DNA from: Clostridia bacterium
GTDB lineage: Bacteria > Bacillota_A > Clostridia > Christensenellales > Aristaeellaceae
Direction: 5' to 3'
Assembly (NCBI GenBank): GCA_017481065.1
Contig: JAFUPT010000114.1
Coordinates: 1 to 62,930, forward strand
DNA length: 62,930 nt
Part shown: positions 1 through 8,166 of the stretch, in pieces
Numbering within the stretch: position 1 is the first letter of the stretch
Layout of the letters: the number at the start of each line of letters is the position of its first letter
Translations under genes and position numbers: made by a program
The notes under the pieces: generated by a model
What the model was told of the DNA's origin: nothing
Seen by the model: only the letters and a program-made list of their open reading frames with translations
The model's database searches: none

Positions 1-750
1 AACGGCGGTGGCATAGGCCTGGTTGGTATAGAGTCCCTCGGAGAGCAGGCAGTACATGTGTACCGCCAGCGTGCGGCCCGAGGAAAAGGGGCCGGATACG
101 AGCTTCGCGGCGCTGCCGGAGGTGAAGATCAGCGCGGCGGTTTCGCCCACGATGCGGCCGATGGCGAGGATGACGCCGGAGAGCACGCCCGGCATGGCGG
201 CGGGCAGTACGATGCAGAATACCGTGCGCATCCGGCCTGCGCCCAGGCCGAAGCTGCCCTCGCGGAAGGAATCCGGCACGGCGAGCAGCGCCTCCTCCGT
301 TGTGCGGATGATCAGCGGCAGTACCATGATGGCGAGGGTTAGCGTACCCGCAAGGAAGCTGTACTGCCACTTCAGGCCGACGACGAACATCAGAAAGCCG
401 AACAGGCCGTAAATGATGGAAGGAATGCCGGAGAGGGTTTCTGCCGTGACGCGGATGAGCTTCACCAGCCTGCTGCCGCGCTTTGCATATTCCGTGAGGT
501 AAATTGCGGCGCCCACGCCCAGCGGCACAGATACGAGCAGGGTTGAAAGGGTCAGCAGCAGGGTGTTGAGGATAGCGGGGAGCATGGACTGGTTTTCCGT
601 GGTGTATTTCCATGCAAACAGGCCTGCATTCAGGTGGGGAATGCCCCGTATAAGAATGTATGCAAGCAGGAAGAGCACCACAAACGCGGTGAGAAGGGCT
701 GCAGCCCATGTGAGGCAGCGGAGGATGCGGGAAAAGCTTTTCTGGTTCAT
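1..750 (-). CDS. pstA: Phosphate ABC transporter permease PstA (3' end outside window)
   Basis: Inner-membrane permease of the high-affinity phosphate importer, pairing with PstC around the PstB ATPase. The 250 visible residues begin MNQKSFSRIL and hold several hydrophobic spans. The cytoplasmic coupling loop near residues 160-215 has the PstA pattern (PDSFREGSFGLGAGRMRT, then GRIVGETAAL). The family is usually about 280 residues, so only the last transmembrane part is missing beyond the left edge. The start overlaps the pstC stop (ATGA), with GGAGG eight bases upstream, which indicates translational coupling. pstB and phoU presumably follow outside the window. Identification is by recognised family motifs. 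Confidence 0.93.
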   Translation of the reverse strand, partial: MNQKSFSRILRCLTWAAALLTAFVVLFLLAYILIRGIPHLNAGLFAWKYTTENQSMLPAILNTLLLTLSTLLVSVPLGVGAAIYLTEYAKRGSRLVKLIRVTAETLSGIPSIIYGLFGFLMFVVGLKWQYSFLAGTLTLAIMVLPLIIRTTEEALLAVPDSFREGSFGLGAGRMRTVFCIVLPAAMPGVLSGVILAIGRIVGETAALIFTSGSAAKLVSGPFSSGRTLAVHMYCLLSEGLYTNQAYATAV

Positions 751-1598
751 TTTGCGTTCCTCCGCTTCAGGGCCGAGAAGGACAGGTTGATCAGCAGGAC
801 GAATACGAAGAGCACCACTGCAGTGGCGATCAGCGCGCCCCTGTGCAGGTCTGCGGCGTAGCCCATCTCCAGCACGATGTTGGCCGTCATGGTGCGCACG
901 CCGGAGAGCAGGCTCTTGGGCAGCACGGCCTGGTTGCCGGCCACCATGATTACTGCCATGGTTTCGCCGACAGCGCGCCCGATGCCCAGCACAACGCCTG
1001 CGAGTACGCCGGATTTGGCGGCGGGCAGTTCTGCGGTGTAAACGCTGCGTTCGTGGGTTGCGCCCAGCGCCAGCGCCCCTTCATAATAGGACGGAGGCAC
1101 GGCCCGCAGCGCGGATTCGGAGATGGAAATGATGGTGGGCAGGATCATCACGCCCAGCAGCAGCGATGCGCTGAGCATGCCCTTGCCGCTGCCGCCGGTG
1201 ACAGCCTGCACAGCCGGAACCAGTACGATGAGGCCGAAGAAGCCGTATACGATGGACGGAATACCCGCCATCAGCTCAATTACCGGCTTGAACAGGCGAT
1301 AGAGCTTCTTCGGGCAGAAGCGTGCCATGAAAACCGCGCAGAGCAGGCCGATGGGAACGCCGACCAGGATTGCGCCTGCGGTGACGTACAGGCTGCCCAC
1401 GATCATCGGCAGGATGCCGAAAAGCTCCTTGGCAGGCTTCCACTTCATGCCTGTCAGGAAGTCAAAGACGCCGATTTCGGCGATGGCGGGCAGGCCGTTG
1501 GCGAATAGGTAAAAACAGATCAGCGCGACTGCGAGGATGGATGCAGAGGCGCAGATCAGGAAAATCGCATGCATTGCTTCTTCCGTGAATCTTTTCAT
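747..1598 (-). CDS. pstC: Phosphate ABC transporter permease PstC
   Basis: Second inner-membrane permease of the Pst phosphate importer, 283 residues, a normal length. Six hydrophobic segments are visible. The EAA-like coupling loop lies around residues 170-215 (YYEGALALGATHERSV, then GIGRAVGETMAV), and GIPSIVYGFFGL is characteristic of PstC/PstA. AGGAG lies upstream of the ATG. The gene follows pstS after 62 bases and overlaps pstA by four, so pstS-pstC-pstA is one minus-strand operon. The nearby PhoP/PhoR-like pair at 10.3-12.5 kb is a plausible regulator, although no clear Pho box was found ahead of pstS. Confidence 0.95.
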   Translation of the reverse strand: MKRFTEEAMHAIFLICASASILAVALICFYLFANGLPAIAEIGVFDFLTGMKWKPAKELFGILPMIVGSLYVTAGAILVGVPIGLLCAVFMARFCPKKLYRLFKPVIELMAGIPSIVYGFFGLIVLVPAVQAVTGGSGKGMLSASLLLGVMILPTIISISESALRAVPPSYYEGALALGATHERSVYTAELPAAKSGVLAGVVLGIGRAVGETMAVIMVAGNQAVLPKSLLSGVRTMTANIVLEMGYAADLHRGALIATAVVLFVFVLLINLSFSALKRRNAK

Positions 1599-1660
1599 GG
1601 GTTTATACTCCTGTGCAGCGGTGAATGCGGAGGGAAAGTGTATTCCCTCCGCCGCAGCTT

Positions 1661-2494
1661 TTATTCGGTGATTTCTTCCCAGCTTTCCGCTTCGCCAAGG
1701 AAGATGGCGCGAATCTGTTCGGCAGTCATGCTGGTGATGGGGTTTTCATTGTTCACGATCACTGCGATGCCGTCCCGGGCAATGACCATGGGAGTCAGCC
1801 CGGCTTCAAGCTCGCTGGCCTTCAGCTCGCGGGAAGCCATGCCGATATCGCATGCACCTTCAATGGTGGACTGAATGCCTGCGGAGGAGCCGCTCTGCTG
1901 GATTTCGATGGATACTTCGGGGTTCAGCGCCATGTAGGCCTCGGCCAGCTTTTCCATCACGGGGGCTACGGAGGTGGAGCCTGCCACGGCGATGGTGCCG
2001 GAGAGCTTTGCGGGGACATAGGCTTCCGCGTCGGGAACCACGGCGATGCAGCTGTTTTCGCTTACGATGGCCTGGCCGTCGGCGCTCATGATGAAGGCGA
2101 TGAAGTCGCGTGCCAGTTCATTTGCTTCTGCTGCGGTGCAGATGTTGAAGGGGCGGGCGATGGTGTAGGAGCCATTGATCACGTTTTCAACGCTTGCTTC
2201 AACGCCGTCAATCTGCACGGCCTTGACTGCGTCGTTCAGGGAGCCGAGGGATACATAGCCGATGGCATTCTGATTGCCCGCAACCGTGGCGAGCATGACG
2301 GCGGTGCTGTTGGTGATTTCGGCATAATCGGTGGTTGCATCGTCGCCGTCCTCGTCCAGCACGTTCATCAGTTCCACGAATGCGCCGCGGGTGCCGGAGC
2401 CGTCTTCGCGGGATACAACAGTGATATTCTGCGCCGCCATTGCGCAGCTGCAGGAGAGCATCAGGGACAGGAGCATGCAGATCATCTTTTTCAT
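1661..2494 (-). CDS. pstS: Phosphate-binding protein PstS, circularly permuted
   Basis: Extracytoplasmic phosphate-binding protein of the Pst system, 277 residues. The ATG at 2494 is chosen because AAGGAG lies just upstream and it opens a signal peptide (MKKMICMLLSLMLSC); an open frame further upstream lacks this. The two PstS halves are in swapped order. Residues 23-155 correspond to the usual C-terminal half (ITVVSREDGSGTRGAF, NAIGYVSLGSLND, FIMSADGQAIV). Residues 166-277 correspond to the usual N-terminal half (VAGSTSVAPVMEKLAE, QSGSSAGIQS, DIGMASREL) and stop at the hinge (SWEEITE). Both phosphate-binding signatures are intact, so function is probably kept. SCSC near residues 14-17 could be a weak lipobox. 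It heads the pst operon. Confidence 0.93.
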   Translation of the reverse strand: MKKMICMLLSLMLSCSCAMAAQNITVVSREDGSGTRGAFVELMNVLDEDGDDATTDYAEITNSTAVMLATVAGNQNAIGYVSLGSLNDAVKAVQIDGVEASVENVINGSYTIARPFNICTAAEANELARDFIAFIMSADGQAIVSENSCIAVVPDAEAYVPAKLSGTIAVAGSTSVAPVMEKLAEAYMALNPEVSIEIQQSGSSAGIQSTIEGACDIGMASRELKASELEAGLTPMVIARDGIAVIVNNENPITSMTAEQIRAIFLGEAESWEEITE

Positions 2495-2528
2495 TTTGTT
2501 TTTCTCCTTTTTGATTTCGAATTTGGCT

Positions 2529-2560
2529 GTGGGGGACTGTTCCCCACGGCTCAAATTATA
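2529..2560 (-). promoter_or_regulatory. pstS promoter -10 and leader hairpin
   Basis: On the minus strand a TATAAT (2555-2560) lies 61 bases before the pstS start. Between them a GTGGGG/CCCCAC hairpin (2529-2547) sits in the leader. There is no good -35, as expected for an activator-dependent promoter. I looked for 11-base-spaced TTCA repeats upstream and found only an irregular set. Confidence 0.5.
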
Positions 2561-2655
2561 GGCGCGCGGCGTAAAGACGGATTCCCGCGCTCCTCAAATC
2601 CTGATGAATTTGCTGAAAAAGGATTCTCCCGAAAAACTCAAATGAAGGTTAATGC

Positions 2656-2685
2656 TTGTCAGGCAATCGCAGAGCGTGGTAAAAT
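2656..2685 (+). promoter_or_regulatory. mnmM promoter
   Basis: TTGTCA (2656-2661), 18 bases, TAAAAT (2680-2685). It precedes the mnmM start by about 56 bases. Confidence 0.55.
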
Positions 2686-2741
2686 GTGTATACTTCCCAT
2701 GTCGGGAAGGAATGATTTCAGCAAGGAAAGAATGAATTATC

Positions 2742-3329
2742 ATGGCAAATGATTTTCGTTCCGCGCGCTTCTGGGCGGCGGAGATTATTGAGAAGGCGCT
2801 GTATGAAGGCGCAGTCGCTGTGGATGCGACCCTCGGCAACGGGCATGACGCGCTCTGGCTCTGCGGGCTCGTCGGCGAAACGGGGCATGTTTACGGCTTT
2901 GATGTGCAGGCCGAAGCTGTGGAGCGCAGCCGCCAGCGGCTGACAGAGGCGGGCGTGGAAGGGCGCGCGCAGCTCATCCTGGACGGACACCAGAATATGG
3001 GGAATTATATCGCTCCGGACAGCGCCGATGCGGTGATGTTCAACCTCGGCTGGCTGCCGGGTGCTGAGCATGGCGTGACCACCCGTGTGGAAACCACCCT
3101 GCAGGCGGTCAATGCCGCGCTTGGAATCCTGAAGGAGGACGGCGTGATGACCATCTGCGTCTATCCCGGCCACGACGAGGGTGCGCGGGAACGCGAAGCC
3201 CTGCTTCAGTGGGCGCAGGGCCTGGATGAAAAGAAATATGATACCATGCTGCGCTGCTACCTCAACCAGTCCAAGCTGCCGCCGCTGATGATCGCGGTGA
3301 AGAAAAACCGGCGCAGAAAGCAATCCTGA
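2742..3329 (+). CDS. mnmM: tRNA 5-aminomethyl-2-thiouridine methyltransferase (MnmM/YtqB family)
   Basis: SAM-dependent class I methyltransferase of the YtqB family. In Gram-positive bacteria this family performs the last step of mnm5s2U formation at the tRNA wobble position. The protein has 195 residues, the usual size. SAM motif I is VDATLGNGHDALWL (about residues 27-40). The family-specific FNLGWLPGAEHGVTT lies near residue 102 and the C-terminal motif LNQSKLPPLMIAVKK near 174. The start is ATG with GGAAAG upstream. The gene is alone on its strand and ends in a shared bidirectional terminator. The old Pfam label for this family (rRNA methylase) is misleading. Confidence 0.88.
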   Translation: MANDFRSARFWAAEIIEKALYEGAVAVDATLGNGHDALWLCGLVGETGHVYGFDVQAEAVERSRQRLTEAGVEGRAQLILDGHQNMGNYIAPDSADAVMFNLGWLPGAEHGVTTRVETTLQAVNAALGILKEDGVMTICVYPGHDEGAREREALLQWAQGLDEKKYDTMLRCYLNQSKLPPLMIAVKKNRRRKQS

Positions 3330-3340
3330 CCGTAAAAACA

Positions 3341-3379
3341 CAGGAACCCCTGCCCGTTGGTTTCGGGCAGGGGTTCCTG
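3341..3379. terminator. Bidirectional intrinsic terminator (mnmM / secreted protein)
   Basis: A perfect 16-bp stem, CAGGAACCCCTGCCCG and its complement, with a 7-base loop. It is preceded by A-rich sequence that reads as a T-run on the minus strand. It lies between convergent genes. Confidence 0.85.
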
Positions 3380-3392
3380 TATGATTCTGAAA

Positions 3393-4031
3393 TCATTCGG
3401 CAATTTCGGGATGGGCGATGGCATAGAAGCGCACGGCAGCGGTGGCAGCCTCCTGCAGGGTGAATACATCTGCGGTGCGGAAGGAATTCTCCTTCTTGCT
3501 GAAATCCAGCAGATAGCTGTCCCCCAGGGGGCTCTTCATGCTGATGCAGTAGAAATAGGCATTGGTGCTGTAAAGATTTCCCTGCAGCACTTCGTTCAGC
3601 GCGCTGTCATCCTCTTCATAGAGCGAGGGGGAGATGGTCATGTGCGGGCCGTATTCATTCCAGATTTCACCGATGGATTTGTGGAGCTTCTTGTTGACTT
3701 TTTCAAGCTCTGCATAGGGGCCCTCCAGGAACAGCGCCGCATGATAGAGGGCAGCCATGCCGTCCGCACGCTTCATGCCGATATAATTGTCGTGGGCGTC
3801 GGGATAGAGCGCCTGCCATTCTTCGAGGCGGTCCGGCGCTTCCAGCTCGATGATGCGGTCCAGCATGGAATAGAAATTCTCGATGGTAATATCGCTCCGG
3901 AGCCAGGATTTATTCCAGAGCCCCAGCTCCTCCGCAATCCTGAGTTCGGGAGCAAGTTCTTCTTCCGCATAGGCGCAGGCGCTGCACAGCAGCATGGAAA
4001 GCATCAAAAGGATTGCAAGAATCTTACGCAT
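3393..4031 (-). CDS. Secreted protein of unknown function
   Basis: 212 residues, no family recognised. The start at 4031 has GGAGG immediately upstream and opens a clear signal peptide (MRKILAILLMLSMLLCSAC, then AYA-EEE as a signal peptidase I site; the lipobox is poor). The mature part is acidic and soluble, rich in Leu, Glu and Tyr, with no visible catalytic motif. It is most likely an exported monocistronic protein. A strong sigma-A promoter and an unusual inverted repeat lie directly upstream, so expression is probably controlled. The AEC carrier gene ends at the -35 element. Confidence 0.75.
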   Translation of the reverse strand: MRKILAILLMLSMLLCSACAYAEEELAPELRIAEELGLWNKSWLRSDITIENFYSMLDRIIELEAPDRLEEWQALYPDAHDNYIGMKRADGMAALYHAALFLEGPYAELEKVNKKLHKSIGEIWNEYGPHMTISPSLYEEDDSALNEVLQGNLYSTNAYFYCISMKSPLGDSYLLDFSKKENSFRTADVFTLQEAATAAVRFYAIAHPEIAE

Positions 4032-4040
4032 AAAAAATCC

Positions 4041-4094
4041 TCCCTGAATGATATTCCTGTCTGGAGTATAGCATTCAGGGAGAATCTTTGTCAA
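4041..4094 (-). promoter_or_regulatory. Promoter with flanking inverted repeat
   Basis: Minus-strand TTGACA (4089-4094), 18 bases, TATACT (4065-4070). A 10-bp inverted repeat TCCCTGAATG/CATTCAGGGA has one arm in the spacer (4072-4081) and the other over the ribosome-binding site (4041-4050). The arm centres are 31 bp apart, three helical turns, so this looks like an operator for a dimeric or looping regulator. Confidence 0.65.
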
Positions 4095-5030
4095 CTACAG
4101 AAGCACCACCTGGTACAGCAGGTTGATCAGCGGCATGGTGAGGATGCAGCAGACCATGGTGATGATATTCACGGTGGCGGCGATTTCGGGATCGCTGTTA
4201 TAGACCTGCGCGAGGTTGGTGATGGTGGTGGCGCTGGGGGCGGAAGCGGCCAGCAGGGTGATCATGGGCACATCGGGGGAAGAGGTGAGGCCGGTCATGC
4301 CGGTGAGCTTGATGGCGAGGATCAAAAGCACGGGATAGAGGATGAGGCGCATGGCGCTGATCAGATAGCAGTGGCCCTGGGAGAAGACCTTTTTGAGGTC
4401 TGCGCCGCCGATGAGCATGCCGGTGAGCAGCATGCTGATGGGGCCGATGATGCCGCCGAGGGAATCGCAGGCATCGCCGATGATGCTGGGCAGCTCGATC
4501 TTGAAGATGAAGAGGGCGAGGCCCAGCAGGGTGCAGATCACATTGATATTCAGGAAGATCTTCTTGGGATCAAACTTGCCCTCGCCGCCGCAGATTACCG
4601 CGCGGCCATGGGTCCAGACCATGATGGTTTGCAGGCATACATAGGGCGTGGCGAAGAACACCATTTCATCGCCGAATACGGAGGCCACCAGCGGAAGGAT
4701 GAGGTTGCCGCAGTTGGGATAGATGAGGGAGAGCTGCTCGATGCGGCGCAGCTTCACCGGCTTGCGGATCAGCATGGTTACGCCGATGAACACCACATGG
4801 GCCAACGCCGATACGCCCAGCATGGCCAGGAAATCATGCAGGCGCTCGGGGGTGCATTCGATCTGGAAGGCATCGATGATCATGCAGGGGATGACCACAT
4901 ACATGCAGAGGTTGGCCAGGATTTTGCTGTCTTCCGACTTGAGAATCTTGAGTTTAACCACCATGAAGCCGCAGAACATCATCAGGAACATGACGGCGAT
5001 TTTCTGGGCGAGCAGGAGGCTCAGATGCAT
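4095..5030 (-). CDS. AEC (auxin efflux carrier) family transporter
   Basis: Integral membrane carrier of the AEC/MleP family, whose members export or exchange organic anions such as malate. 311 residues with about ten hydrophobic spans, the usual length. Typical features are the N-terminal FCGFMVVKLKIL segment, LSLIYPNCGNLILPL near residue 118, and the C-terminal pattern ASAPSATTITNLAQVYN near residue 265. The upstream ribosome site is weak (GAAAGAAGATGG). It ends at the -35 of the downstream secreted-protein gene and lies 37 bases after the ABC transporter gene, so it may be cotranscribed with it. The substrate cannot be read from sequence. Confidence 0.88.
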   Translation of the reverse strand: MHLSLLLAQKIAVMFLMMFCGFMVVKLKILKSEDSKILANLCMYVVIPCMIIDAFQIECTPERLHDFLAMLGVSALAHVVFIGVTMLIRKPVKLRRIEQLSLIYPNCGNLILPLVASVFGDEMVFFATPYVCLQTIMVWTHGRAVICGGEGKFDPKKIFLNINVICTLLGLALFIFKIELPSIIGDACDSLGGIIGPISMLLTGMLIGGADLKKVFSQGHCYLISAMRLILYPVLLILAIKLTGMTGLTSSPDVPMITLLAASAPSATTITNLAQVYNSDPEIAATVNIITMVCCILTMPLINLLYQVVLL

Positions 5031-5067
5031 AGGTAATCCATCTTCTTTCGTAAAAAAATTGCCGGTT

Positions 5068-6840
5068 TTACAGGGTGTAGAGCTGGTAAAGATTGCGGTA
5101 TACGCCGTCTTCCTTCGCCATCAGTTCGCTGTGGCTGCCCTGCTCCACGATGCCTTCATCGGTGAGCACGAGAATCTTGGCGGCGCCCCGGATGGTGGTG
5201 AGGCGGTGGGCGATGGTGAAGGTGGTGCGGCCGCGCATCAGCTTTTCCAGGGATTGCTGCACGAGGCGCTCGGATTCGTTGTCCAGCGCGCTGGTGGCTT
5301 CATCGAGGATCAGGATGGGCGGGTTTTTCAGGAACACGCGGGCGATGGAGATGCGCTGCTTCTGGCCGCCGGAGAGCTTGAGGCCATGCTCGCCGACGTA
5401 GCTGTCGTAGCCGTTTTCCAGTTCCATGATAAAATCATGGGCTCCGGCGAGCTTGGCGGCCTGGATGATTTCATCCCGGGATGCGCCGGGCTTGCCGTAT
5501 TCTATGTTCTGCAGCACAGTGCCGGAGAACATGTACACATCCTGCTGCACCACGCCGATGTGGCTGCGCAGGGATTTGAGGGTGAAATCCCGCACATCAT
5601 GGCCATCGATGCGGATGGCGCCGGAATTCACATCGTAGAAGCGGGGGATGAGGGAGCAGAGCGTGGTCTTGCCGCCGCCGGAGGGACCGACCAGCGCGAT
5701 GCTTTCGCCGGGCTGCACCTTGAGGGAGATATCGGCCAGCACATCATCGCTGCCGTTTTCATAGCTGAAGCGCACATGCTCAAATTCGATTTCACCGCGC
5801 ACCTTATCCAGCACGAGGGCATTTTCCTTCTCCTGAACGGAGACGGGCTCATGCATCAGCTCATCGAAGCGCTCGAAGCCGGTGAGGCCGCGCTGGAGCT
5901 GCTCGGTGAATTCCACGAAGCGGCGGATGGAGGTGAGCAGGGTTTGCACATAGAGGATATAGGCCACGAGGTCGGCGGGATCGATCTTGCCATCCAGCAT
6001 GAACAGCGCGCCGAGGACCACCACCACGATGTACATCACGCCATCGAAGAGGCGGGTGACGGAGTGGAAGCCGGCCATGTTGTGGTACATGCCCTTCTTG
6101 ATCTTCAGGAAGGCGCGGTTGCGGACGGCGAACTTATCCTTTTCCAGGTCCTCGTTGGCGAAGGATTTCACCACGCGGATGCCGGAGAGGCTGTCCTCCA
6201 CCTGGGCATTCAGCTCACCCAGCTCATGGCGGGATTCCTTGAAGCTCAGGCGCATCTTCTTGGCGAACTTATTGGAGAAATACACCATCAGCGGCAGCAC
6301 CGCAAAGATGATGAGCGTGAGGGGCACATTGGTGCCGCAGAGGATGATGAAGGCCGCGGCGACCTTGATCACCACGATCAGCAATTCCTCCGGGAAGTGG
6401 TGGGCGAATTCGGTGATATCGTTGAGGTCGGAGGTGATGCGGCTCATCAGCTGGCCGATTTTGGCGCTGTCGTAGAAATCGTTGGAGAGCTCCTGGTAGT
6501 GGGAGAAGAGATCGCGGCGCAGGTCGGCCTCCAGTCGGGAACCCATGATGTGGCCCACGGACTGCATGAAATAATAGGCCGCGGTATCGATGATGCGCAG
6601 CACCAGGTAGAGCGCGCCGAGCCGGAGCACGATGGAGGCGGTGAGCAGCGCGATATCCGATGTGGCTGCGCCGGTGATATAGCGCACGATCAGCGGCAGC
6701 ACCAGATCGCACACGGTGGTGAGCAGCGCGCAGAACAGATCCAGCACCAGCACGGCGAGATAAGGTTTGAAATAGGGAAGCATGCGCTTCAAAAGCTGCA
6801 TGTTTTGCAGCATGGAGCGCTTCGGGGCCTGGTTGTTCAA
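5068..6840 (-). CDS. ABC transporter, fused permease and ATP-binding domains (exporter type)
   Basis: Half-size exporter of the MsbA/MdlB type, 590 residues. Residues 1-310 form six transmembrane helices; the nucleotide-binding domain follows. Walker A is GPSGGGKTT (about residue 384), the signature LSGGQKQRI (about 487) and Walker B ILILDEATSALD (about 508), with an H-loop in TIAHRLTTI. All catalytic motifs are intact, so a homodimer is expected to be active. The start is TTG at 6840, because AGGAGG lies seven bases upstream; an in-frame ATG at 6867 has no ribosome site and would put the AGGAGG inside the gene. Substrate unknown. Confidence 0.92.
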   Translation of the reverse strand: MNNQAPKRSMLQNMQLLKRMLPYFKPYLAVLVLDLFCALLTTVCDLVLPLIVRYITGAATSDIALLTASIVLRLGALYLVLRIIDTAAYYFMQSVGHIMGSRLEADLRRDLFSHYQELSNDFYDSAKIGQLMSRITSDLNDITEFAHHFPEELLIVVIKVAAAFIILCGTNVPLTLIIFAVLPLMVYFSNKFAKKMRLSFKESRHELGELNAQVEDSLSGIRVVKSFANEDLEKDKFAVRNRAFLKIKKGMYHNMAGFHSVTRLFDGVMYIVVVVLGALFMLDGKIDPADLVAYILYVQTLLTSIRRFVEFTEQLQRGLTGFERFDELMHEPVSVQEKENALVLDKVRGEIEFEHVRFSYENGSDDVLADISLKVQPGESIALVGPSGGGKTTLCSLIPRFYDVNSGAIRIDGHDVRDFTLKSLRSHIGVVQQDVYMFSGTVLQNIEYGKPGASRDEIIQAAKLAGAHDFIMELENGYDSYVGEHGLKLSGGQKQRISIARVFLKNPPILILDEATSALDNESERLVQQSLEKLMRGRTTFTIAHRLTTIRGAAKILVLTDEGIVEQGSHSELMAKEDGVYRNLYQLYTL

Positions 6841-6884
6841 AGATTTTCCTCCTGTGGGATTGTACATACTTAATTTATATTCCT

Positions 6885-6913
6885 ATGATAAAATTGGCAG
6901 GCAGACTTGTCAA
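6885..6913 (-). promoter_or_regulatory. Promoter of the ABC exporter
   Basis: Minus-strand TTGACA (6908-6913), 17 bases, TATCAT (6885-6890). It lies 45 bases before the TTG start. Confidence 0.7.
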
Positions 6914-6946
6914 GCAAGCGATGATTAAATGAAGGCGGGAGCGCCC

Positions 6947-6975
6947 TTGACAATCCATCATACTTCACCTACAAT
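6947..6975 (+). promoter_or_regulatory. Promoter of the exonuclease/TPR pair
   Basis: TTGACA (6947-6952), 17 bases, TACAAT (6970-6975), 18 bases before the ATG at 6994. It is divergent from the ABC exporter promoter, with only 33 bp between the two -35 elements. Confidence 0.8.
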
Positions 6976-6993
6976 GAAATGTGAGGTGAAAAT

Positions 6994-8166
6994 ATGGCTT
7001 CCGGACTTCGGGCAAAGCTGAATGCGATCGGCGCGGCTGCGCCGCGGGCGGAGAAAAAGCCCGCGCACGCAGGCGGCCTGCTGCGCTATGCCCACCGGGA
7101 GGCGGCGGATGAGCGGCTGTTCCATCTGGACCCGGACGGCCTGCGCCGCATCGGCTGGCAGGGCAGGATATTTGATATACGCCGCTGCATCTTCCTCGAT
7201 ACCGAAACCACGGGCCTGTCCGGCGGAGCCGGAACGGTGGCTTTCCTGGTGGGCGTGGGCTTTATCGAAGGGGAAGATTTCGTAGTCGAGCAGTACCTGA
7301 TGCGGGATTACGCCGACGAGGCGGAGCTGGTTTCGCAGCTTTCGGAGCGCATGCGGGACTTTGACTGCGTGTGCAGCTTTAATGGAAGAAACTTTGATTT
7401 GCCGCTGCTGAGCACCCGCTTTACGATGTGCCGGATGCGGGAAAAATGGCGTGATTTGGAGCAGATCGATCTGCTCTACCCGGCGCGGCGCACATGGAAG
7501 CTGCGGCTGGGAAGCTGCAGGCTGTGCCGTTTGGAGGAGTTCATTCTCGGCAAGCCCCGCGAGGGAGATTTGCCCGGCAGCGAGGTGCCGCAGAGATACT
7601 TTGATTTCTTAAAGAGCGGAAATATGGCGCTGCTGGAGGATATCATCGCCCATAACCGGCAGGATATACTTACCCTCGGAACCCTGCTGGCCCACCTGTG
7701 CGAGCTCTACGCCCATCCGGAGCGGGAGAGCCACCGGGCGGATTTATTCAGCATGGGAAAGGCGCTGGAGAAGCAGGGGGAATTGAAGCCTGCCCGGGAG
7801 CTTTACCGCATCGCCGCCATACCCGCGCCTGCGGGCAGCATATCGATGCTCAGCGGCGGGGAAATTGCTGCGCAGGCGGCGTGGCGCATGTATCTCTTGG
7901 CCCGGAAGAACCGGGATTGGGAGGCCATGCGGCAGATTCTTGAGCAGATGGCGGTGCGCCGGCAATGCCGGGAGAAAATATATGTGGAGCTATCAAAGCT
8001 GCACGAGCATCATTTCGGGAACCTTCAGCGCGCCCTGCGCTATGCAGAGCTGGCGGCGCGCTATGTGGATCAGAAGGAGCTGGAGGCGCTGAAGCGGCGC
8101 AGGGAACGGCTCCGCCAAAAACTGGAAAAGGAACGCGGGAGGAAACGCCAACATGGGATTTTTTGA
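6994..8166 (+). CDS. RNase H-fold exonuclease-like protein (YprB family)
   Basis: Predicted 3'-5' exonuclease of the DEDD superfamily, close to Bacillus YprB, 390 residues. The acidic metal-binding motifs are intact: FLDTETTGL (residues 67-75), FNGRNFDLPLL (about 128) and HNRQDILTL (about 219). The C-terminal third (250-390) is helical and TPR-like and ends in a very basic tail (RRRERLRQKLEKERGRKRQ), which could bind nucleic acid. GAGGTG precedes the ATG. Its last 14 bases overlap the next gene, so the two are coupled. The true substrate (RNA or DNA) is not known for this family. Confidence 0.82.
   Translation: MASGLRAKLNAIGAAAPRAEKKPAHAGGLLRYAHREAADERLFHLDPDGLRRIGWQGRIFDIRRCIFLDTETTGLSGGAGTVAFLVGVGFIEGEDFVVEQYLMRDYADEAELVSQLSERMRDFDCVCSFNGRNFDLPLLSTRFTMCRMREKWRDLEQIDLLYPARRTWKLRLGSCRLCRLEEFILGKPREGDLPGSEVPQRYFDFLKSGNMALLEDIIAHNRQDILTLGTLLAHLCELYAHPERESHRADLFSMGKALEKQGELKPARELYRIAAIPAPAGSISMLSGGEIAAQAAWRMYLLARKNRDWEAMRQILEQMAVRRQCREKIYVELSKLHEHHFGNLQRALRYAELAARYVDQKELEALKRRRERLRQKLEKERGRKRQHGIF

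Noticed and set aside
2495..2741. Pho box upstream of pstS
   Set aside because: TTCA motifs occur but at irregular distances (29 and 9 bases), unlike the exact 11-bp series before the response regulator.
3357..5036. Long plus-strand open frame opposite the secreted-protein and AEC genes
   Set aside because: It is a shadow created by GC-rich codon bias. The opposite strand has recognisable families, ribosome sites and a promoter; the translation here is low-complexity with no motif. The same applies to the long opposite-strand frames at 4723-6873, 12679-15138, 20941-23082 and 57182-59878.
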